Assembly (NCBI GenBank): GCA_938036875.1
Contig: CALHVX010000020.1
Span: forward strand, 1-64,000
Reading direction: 5' to 3'
DNA: 64,000 nt
From: an uncultured Pseudomonadales bacterium
GTDB lineage: Bacteria > Pseudomonadota > Gammaproteobacteria > Pseudomonadales > Azotimanducaceae
The notes beneath the pieces are model-generated. The model did not search any database, was not told where the DNA came from, and was given only the letters and a program-made list of their open reading frames with translations. This document shows positions 60,102-64,000 of this stretch, piece by piece (positions within the stretch are counted from its first letter, which is position 1; each line of letters opens with the position of its first letter). The position numbers and the translations under genes were made by a program.

Positions 60102-60656
60102 ATGTCTGAACAATCCACCAACTATGATGATGTTAAGCAGTATCGTTTAGATCCTGAGCGCGAACAGGAGTTGCTAAATTGTGCAGGAGAGTGCGTCTTT
60201 ATTTGGGCGAACAAATCCGGTCATCCCATTGGCGTGATCACGGCCTATGTCCCGGTGGATGGCAAGATTTGGATGACCGCAACCAAAGAGCGTGTGCGGA
60301 TCAAAGCAATTGCGCGAGATGGCCGATCCTCTTGTGTTATGACCAGCAAAGGCACACATATGGGTGGCGGCAAAACCGTAACCTACAAAGGCCATACGGT
60401 CATTCACGATGATCCAAAAATTAAGCACTGGTTCTATGAGTTGCTAGCCAAAGGCATGGGGCAGCGTAAAGACGATGGCAACGAGTTCAGCAAGAACCTG
60501 CGTCCGGAGATGTTTGTACGTTTTCTTGATACCCCGGAACGCATCGTCTTAGAGTTTACGCCAGAAATGTCTATTCCCTTTGATGGCGACAAGATGGCTC
60601 AGGGCACTGCGGCAGCTTATGCCCAGTTTGCAGCGGAAGACGAAGCGAATAAATAG
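60102..60656 (+). CDS. Pyridoxamine 5'-phosphate oxidase family (PPOX-class) protein
   Basis: A 184-residue split-barrel protein with CAGECVFIWANKSGHPIGVI, KIWMTATKERVRIKAIARDG and SSCVMTSKGT. This is the FMN/F420-binding barrel of PPOX-class proteins; a Lys/Arg pair (KERVRIKA) lies where phosphate is bound. The reaction is unknown and may be reduction of an unsaturated compound. It is transcribed alone, followed by 42 nt before the convergent SnoaL gene. Confidence 0.8.
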   Translation: MSEQSTNYDDVKQYRLDPEREQELLNCAGECVFIWANKSGHPIGVITAYVPVDGKIWMTATKERVRIKAIARDGRSSCVMTSKGTHMGGGKTVTYKGHTVIHDDPKIKHWFYELLAKGMGQRKDDGNEFSKNLRPEMFVRFLDTPERIVLEFTPEMSIPFDGDKMAQGTAAAYAQFAAEDEANK

Positions 60657-60698
60657 GGTTACCGCTGTGTCATTTCTCTGGGCTTGACCTGGGCTTGG

Positions 60699-61256
60699 CT
60701 AGCTAAGCAATTCGTACAACGGGTCGTCAGGCCCGTTGGTGCCACGTGCTAGACCTTCAAAGGGTGGCCCCTCCAAGATGGCGGTTGCCGCCGCATTCTG
60801 ATTCCAATCCATAAGCACCCGACGGAAGCGAATTTTCCAAACGTTGTTGCGTTTTTCCATGGTGTCTAAGTAACGGCCGATATAGGTCATCTCGGTGTCT
60901 GTGCCACCCTCGGTATCGGCTTTGAGATAATGATGGGCGGTCACGTAGGTTTCCACTCGAGCCTCGTCGCCACGAAATTCGATGCACAGGTTGGAAATTT
61001 TGTGTGCTGTACCCGCATAACGAGTGATCGATGTGGGCAATATCTCGCAAAACCCATGCGCATCGCCATTGTACGCGCCGTAGGCTACCTCAGCGTCGCT
61101 CCAATAGGCTGACTTAAGTATCGCTTCGTCTGCCCGATCAACACCGCGACTGTGCATGGCTAGCACTTCAGCAATAGCCAGGCGGTCCGCAACCTCTGCA
61201 GCGCTAGGTACCGCACCGGTTTCTGAAGGGCTAGGTTTGTTGCTACTGTTGCTCAT
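60699..61256 (-). CDS. SnoaL/NTF2-like fold protein
   Basis: A 185-residue protein with a Ser/Pro-rich head of about 20 residues and a SnoaL-like core: VADRLAIAEVLAMHSRGVDR, SDAEVAYGAYNGDAHGF, TAHKISNLCIEFRGDEARVE and YIGRYLDTMEKRNNVWKI. The long helical start and Asp/His positions are typical of SnoaL_4 type proteins. It is the third gene of an SDR-SnoaL-SnoaL operon, with a 19-nt gap to the previous gene. The pair of different SnoaL proteins may form one enzyme or two isomerases. Confidence 0.8.
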   Translation of the reverse strand: MSNSSNKPSPSETGAVPSAAEVADRLAIAEVLAMHSRGVDRADEAILKSAYWSDAEVAYGAYNGDAHGFCEILPTSITRYAGTAHKISNLCIEFRGDEARVETYVTAHHYLKADTEGGTDTEMTYIGRYLDTMEKRNNVWKIRFRRVLMDWNQNAAATAILEGPPFEGLARGTNGPDDPLYELLS

Positions 61257-61275
61257 GTTGATTCCTCGGTTGAGG

Positions 61276-61833
61276 TTAGAAGAATTGATAGTAGTCGGGA
61301 ATCTCAGCGCGGGTAATGGGCGTCAAGGTTGTCATGGGTGATTGTCCGAAGTAGATGTCTTCGCCGATCAACTTGCCCTTGGCATCCGCCGGCCATAGGG
61401 TCACCAGTTGTGCGTTGCTCATCCACAGCTCTTGGCTATTGATATCGGTTCCGTTGATCTCGGTGACGCCCATCGCAATCAAATTCTTTGATTGATAGAC
61501 CTGTTTGACCTGGCCTTCGGTGATGACATGGTCATCGCTGGCAACACACTTATCTATAACCACGTGAAACTGTTGGCCACCGGTGGCCATCATGCCCGAG
61601 TAAAATTGGGTGACGGCTTCATGGCCTTGGATAACCATGGGCTCACCGTTACCAAACATGTGGTAGATCGGGTCTTCCGTGAGTGTACCCATCAAGGCTT
61701 CTAACTGACCTTTGATCTCGTACTCCATGTGTAGCGCCACCTCGTTAATCAAAGCGCTACGGGTTGGGTTAGCTTCTGCGGCCGCTTGGGCTTGCAATGG
61801 TAGCCAGCTGGCGTGTGGGTCAAATTTTGTCAT
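61276..61833 (-). CDS. SnoaL/NTF2-like fold protein
   Basis: A 185-residue protein of the same fold as its neighbour but diverged. It has ALINEVALHMEYEIKGQLEALMG, IYHMFGNGEPMVIQGHEAVTQ and YFGQSPMTTLTPITRAEIPD. The GHEAVTQFY segment and the following VVIDKCVASDDHVITEG are typical for the family. It starts 12 nt after the SDR stop, so the genes are one transcript. No catalytic residue is assigned. Confidence 0.78.
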   Translation of the reverse strand: MTKFDPHASWLPLQAQAAAEANPTRSALINEVALHMEYEIKGQLEALMGTLTEDPIYHMFGNGEPMVIQGHEAVTQFYSGMMATGGQQFHVVIDKCVASDDHVITEGQVKQVYQSKNLIAMGVTEINGTDINSQELWMSNAQLVTLWPADAKGKLIGEDIYFGQSPMTTLTPITRAEIPDYYQFF

Positions 61834-61845
61834 GGTTTGTTCCTT

Positions 61846-62622
61846 TTAAAGGGCGGTTCCGCCGTTCACGTCGAGAAGGGCGCCGGTAATGCCACCACCT
61901 TCATGGGATGCAAGCAACACCGCAACGGCCGCCATCTCTTCGACGGTGTTCAGCCGCTTGATAGCGGCTTCTTGTGCGTAGTTGTCCAGAAAAGCCTCGT
62001 AAGTAATGCCCATAGATTCTGCGGCAGCGGGGCCAGCGTCCGTCATTAGGTCGGTTTCGACCGCGCCGGGGCAAATGGCGTTGGACGTAATGCCTTTAGC
62101 GCCATATTCAAAAGCAACGGCTTTGGTGAAGCCGTTGATCGCGTGCTTGTTCGTGATGTAGTGAGAAACCATGGCTTTGCTAGCCTGCTTTCCTTCTACT
62201 GAAGATATGTTGATGATGCGGCCAAAATTGCGCGTTTGCATGTCTTGCAGCGCTCTACGGGTGCCCCAAAACGTGGCGTTGAGATTCCAATTTAAGGCTT
62301 CGTGCCAAGCTTCATCGGTAAGCTCTGCCACGGCAGCAAATCCAGAGGAACCACCGGCATTGTTGACCAAAATGTCGATCTGACCGAAGTGCGCGACGGT
62401 ACGGTCAACAAAAGCCTCGACGCTGGCTTGCTCTCTGGCATCACCCGCGAAGAAGATCGCATTGTCGCCAGCCCCCATCTCTTGCAGGGCTGCGTCACCT
62501 TTGCTTTGTGTTCGGCCACTTACCGCTATTTTGGCACCCTCGGCCAAAAAAGCTTCAGCGATACCGCGCCCAATACCCCGGCTGGCGCCGGTTATTGCGG
62601 CAACTTTGCCTTGCAGTTTCAT
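61846..62622 (-). CDS. SDR family oxidoreductase
   Basis: A 258-residue classical SDR with TGASRGIGRGIAEAF, NNAGGSSGFA, the Ser in NISSVEGKQA and a Tyr-Lys pair (HYITNKHAINGF), where an Ile-Thr-Asn replaces the common A-x-x. The end is EGGGITGALLDVNGGTAL. It resembles 3-oxoacyl-ACP reductase-like or 3-hydroxybutyrate dehydrogenase-like proteins. It leads the SDR-SnoaL-SnoaL operon. NAD(P) preference is not evident. Confidence 0.9.
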   Translation of the reverse strand: MKLQGKVAAITGASRGIGRGIAEAFLAEGAKIAVSGRTQSKGDAALQEMGAGDNAIFFAGDAREQASVEAFVDRTVAHFGQIDILVNNAGGSSGFAAVAELTDEAWHEALNWNLNATFWGTRRALQDMQTRNFGRIINISSVEGKQASKAMVSHYITNKHAINGFTKAVAFEYGAKGITSNAICPGAVETDLMTDAGPAAAESMGITYEAFLDNYAQEAAIKRLNTVEEMAAVAVLLASHEGGGITGALLDVNGGTAL

Positions 62623-62703
62623 GGATGTTGTCCTTCGGTTCTATTGATCTGGTTGGTATGTCTGTGTCTACCGACGTTAACCCGTTCGGTTGGATTGTTC
62701 CAG

Positions 62704-63999
62704 TCAGCGCAGGGCGAGCTTTTTGATCTGCTGGGGCGAACGGCTTACTCGAGCAAAACGCCAGATGATGATCACGGCTGCCACCAGCAATCCCAGCGCC
62801 AAGCCCCACCAAAACCCTGTGACCCCCATAGGCGGGATATTTAGCGCAGCATTGCCCAACCCCAGCATTGCCGCTATCGGCAGACCTACAACCCAGTAAG
62901 AGAAAAGGGCAATGAACATTGGCGTGCTGGTGTCTTTGTAGCCCCGTAACGCACCGATGCCGGTGGCTTGAACGTTATCAAATAGTTGGTACATGGCGAC
63001 CAGCAAAAGTAGCCCCGCGGCGACGCTGGAGACATTGCTCTCATTGGTATACAAGGCGGCTATTTGATCGTTTGCCAAGAGCACCACCGTGCCGGTAAGC
63101 AATGCAACACCCACGGAGGCTGCGAGTGCAACGCGGCCCGAGCGTGCTGCACCGGCATAGTCACCGGCACCGACGTTAACACCAACTCGAATAGTTGCCG
63201 CTATGCCTAGTGCCAGCGGGACCATAAAGGTAATGCCGCCGACGTTCGCCGCAATTTGGTGAGCGGCGACCGCCTCGTAGCCTAGCCGGCCTATGAGCAA
63301 GGTAATGACCGAGAACATGGCCATCTCCAAAAACATGGCGGTGCCTATAGGTAAGCCCATCTTTAGTAGGCGCTTTAACGTGGGCCAGTGGGGCCAATCA
63401 AAACGGCTAAATACCCCTGAGTGGGCGATGCGCGAGAGGCGAACCACAACGGTCATGGCCAGTAGTTGATAACAAGTGACAATAGCGGTTGCCCAGCCGC
63501 AACCTTCACCACCCATTGCGTTGATGCCTAAGCCGCCATAGATGAACCAATAGTTGAGCGGCAACTTGAGCAGCAATGCTGAGAATGCGATGAGCATAGC
63601 TGGGCGGGTCCAGGACAAACCTTCGCACAGATATCGTAGGCTGATGTAACAAAGAACTGGGACTAGACCAAAGCTTGCCGCCCTAAGGTAGTTGGTGGCG
63701 ATGGGGATGGCCAACGGATCGACGCCGATCGCTTGATATAGAGGTGCGGCGTTTTGTAACAGCAACATGGCGGTACCCCCGCCAACAACGGCAATCCACA
63801 ACGCTTGTCGAACCACCTGGCCTGAATTGTGCGCTTGACCGGCGCCATCGAGCTGGGACACGGATGGGGTCACGGACATAATGACGCCTGACAAGAACAG
63901 CATGGTTGGCCAGTAGAGGTTTCCGCCCAGCGCAACCCCAGCCAGGTCCATGGCGCTGACGCGACCGGCCATCATGGTATCGGCAACGCTCATACCCAT
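62704..63999 (-). CDS. MATE family efflux transporter, N terminus outside window
   Basis: The frame is open to the window edge and the first residues (MGMSVADTMMAGRVSAMDLAG) correspond to the end of helix 1 of MATE exporters, about 35 residues in. The true start therefore lies beyond 64000. The visible 431 residues contain about eleven further helices, with PLALGIAATIRVGVNVGAGD in the second half, matching the NorM-type cation-coupled drug and metabolite exporters. The C-terminal tail is Arg-rich. It is downstream of nothing visible and 81 nt from the SDR gene, on the same strand. Confidence 0.93.
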   Translation of the reverse strand: MGMSVADTMMAGRVSAMDLAGVALGGNLYWPTMLFLSGVIMSVTPSVSQLDGAGQAHNSGQVVRQALWIAVVGGGTAMLLLQNAAPLYQAIGVDPLAIPIATNYLRAASFGLVPVLCYISLRYLCEGLSWTRPAMLIAFSALLLKLPLNYWFIYGGLGINAMGGEGCGWATAIVTCYQLLAMTVVVRLSRIAHSGVFSRFDWPHWPTLKRLLKMGLPIGTAMFLEMAMFSVITLLIGRLGYEAVAAHQIAANVGGITFMVPLALGIAATIRVGVNVGAGDYAGAARSGRVALAASVGVALLTGTVVLLANDQIAALYTNESNVSSVAAGLLLLVAMYQLFDNVQATGIGALRGYKDTSTPMFIALFSYWVVGLPIAAMLGLGNAALNIPPMGVTGFWWGLALGLLVAAVIIIWRFARVSRSPQQIKKLALR

Positions 64000-64000
64000 C

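Overview
The window looks like chromosomal DNA of a free-living, aerobic gammaproteobacterium, probably marine and specialised in lipid, terpenoid or other carboxylic-acid catabolism. The grounds are Gram-negative features (secreted and lipoprotein signal peptides, an MscS channel, a glmS gene, a CadC/ToxR-type regulator without a sensor kinase) and many acyl-CoA, SDR, GST and dioxygenase genes. The species cannot be named from the sequence. No prophage, insertion sequence, CRISPR array or rRNA was seen; one tRNA-Arg(CCT) is present. Gene density is high, with many 1-4 nt stop/start overlaps.

Layout. 1-6.9 kb: a MoxR/DUF58 module (YciC-like membrane protein, DUF4129-like, DUF4350-like, MoxR ATPase, DUF58), convergent with a SpoIIM-like and RDD membrane pair. 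7-19.8 kb: catabolic genes, comprising a small-molecule kinase, two paralogous DHRS1-like SDRs, a PRC-barrel/EF-hand exported protein, a thiolase-like protein lacking the usual cysteine paired with a DUF35 protein, MscS, an aldo/keto reductase-MDR-SDR operon, a TauD-type dioxygenase, a GST and a flavin-dependent LLM oxidoreductase. 19.9-27.2 kb: a tightly coupled operon of a GPH transporter, tripartite tricarboxylate transporter genes tctC-tctB-tctA, and tricarballylate dehydrogenase genes tcuA-tcuB. 27.3-33.3 kb: thiolase, MDR reductase, two MFS transporters and a SnoaL-fold protein. 33.3-39.3 kb: a two-TM channel with RCK domains, a DUF3604 metallohydrolase-like protein, a UrcA-like protein, a small unknown protein and glmS. 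39.4-47.9 kb: a large secreted glycosidase-like protein, a HEAT-like protein, a DUF899 protein, small secreted proteins, a winged-helix/TPR regulator with direct repeats just upstream, the tRNA and an exported STI1-like protein.

48-59.5 kb is the most coherent catabolic island: a tetR-gst-ATP-grasp operon diverges from an atuA-like operon (AtuA family, enoyl-CoA hydratase, biotin-dependent acyl-CoA carboxylase alpha and beta, two acyl-CoA dehydrogenases), with a perfect inverted repeat between them. It resembles the acyclic terpene (citronellol/geranol) route of Pseudomonas, with differences. 59.5-64 kb: an ABM monooxygenase-like protein, a PPOX-family protein, an SDR-SnoaL-SnoaL operon and a truncated MATE exporter.

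Items most worth following up are the tetR-gst-ATP-grasp operon beside atuA, the tct-tcu transport/oxidation operon, the thiolase-like/DUF35 pair, the direct-repeat operator of the winged-helix regulator, and the large secreted protein.
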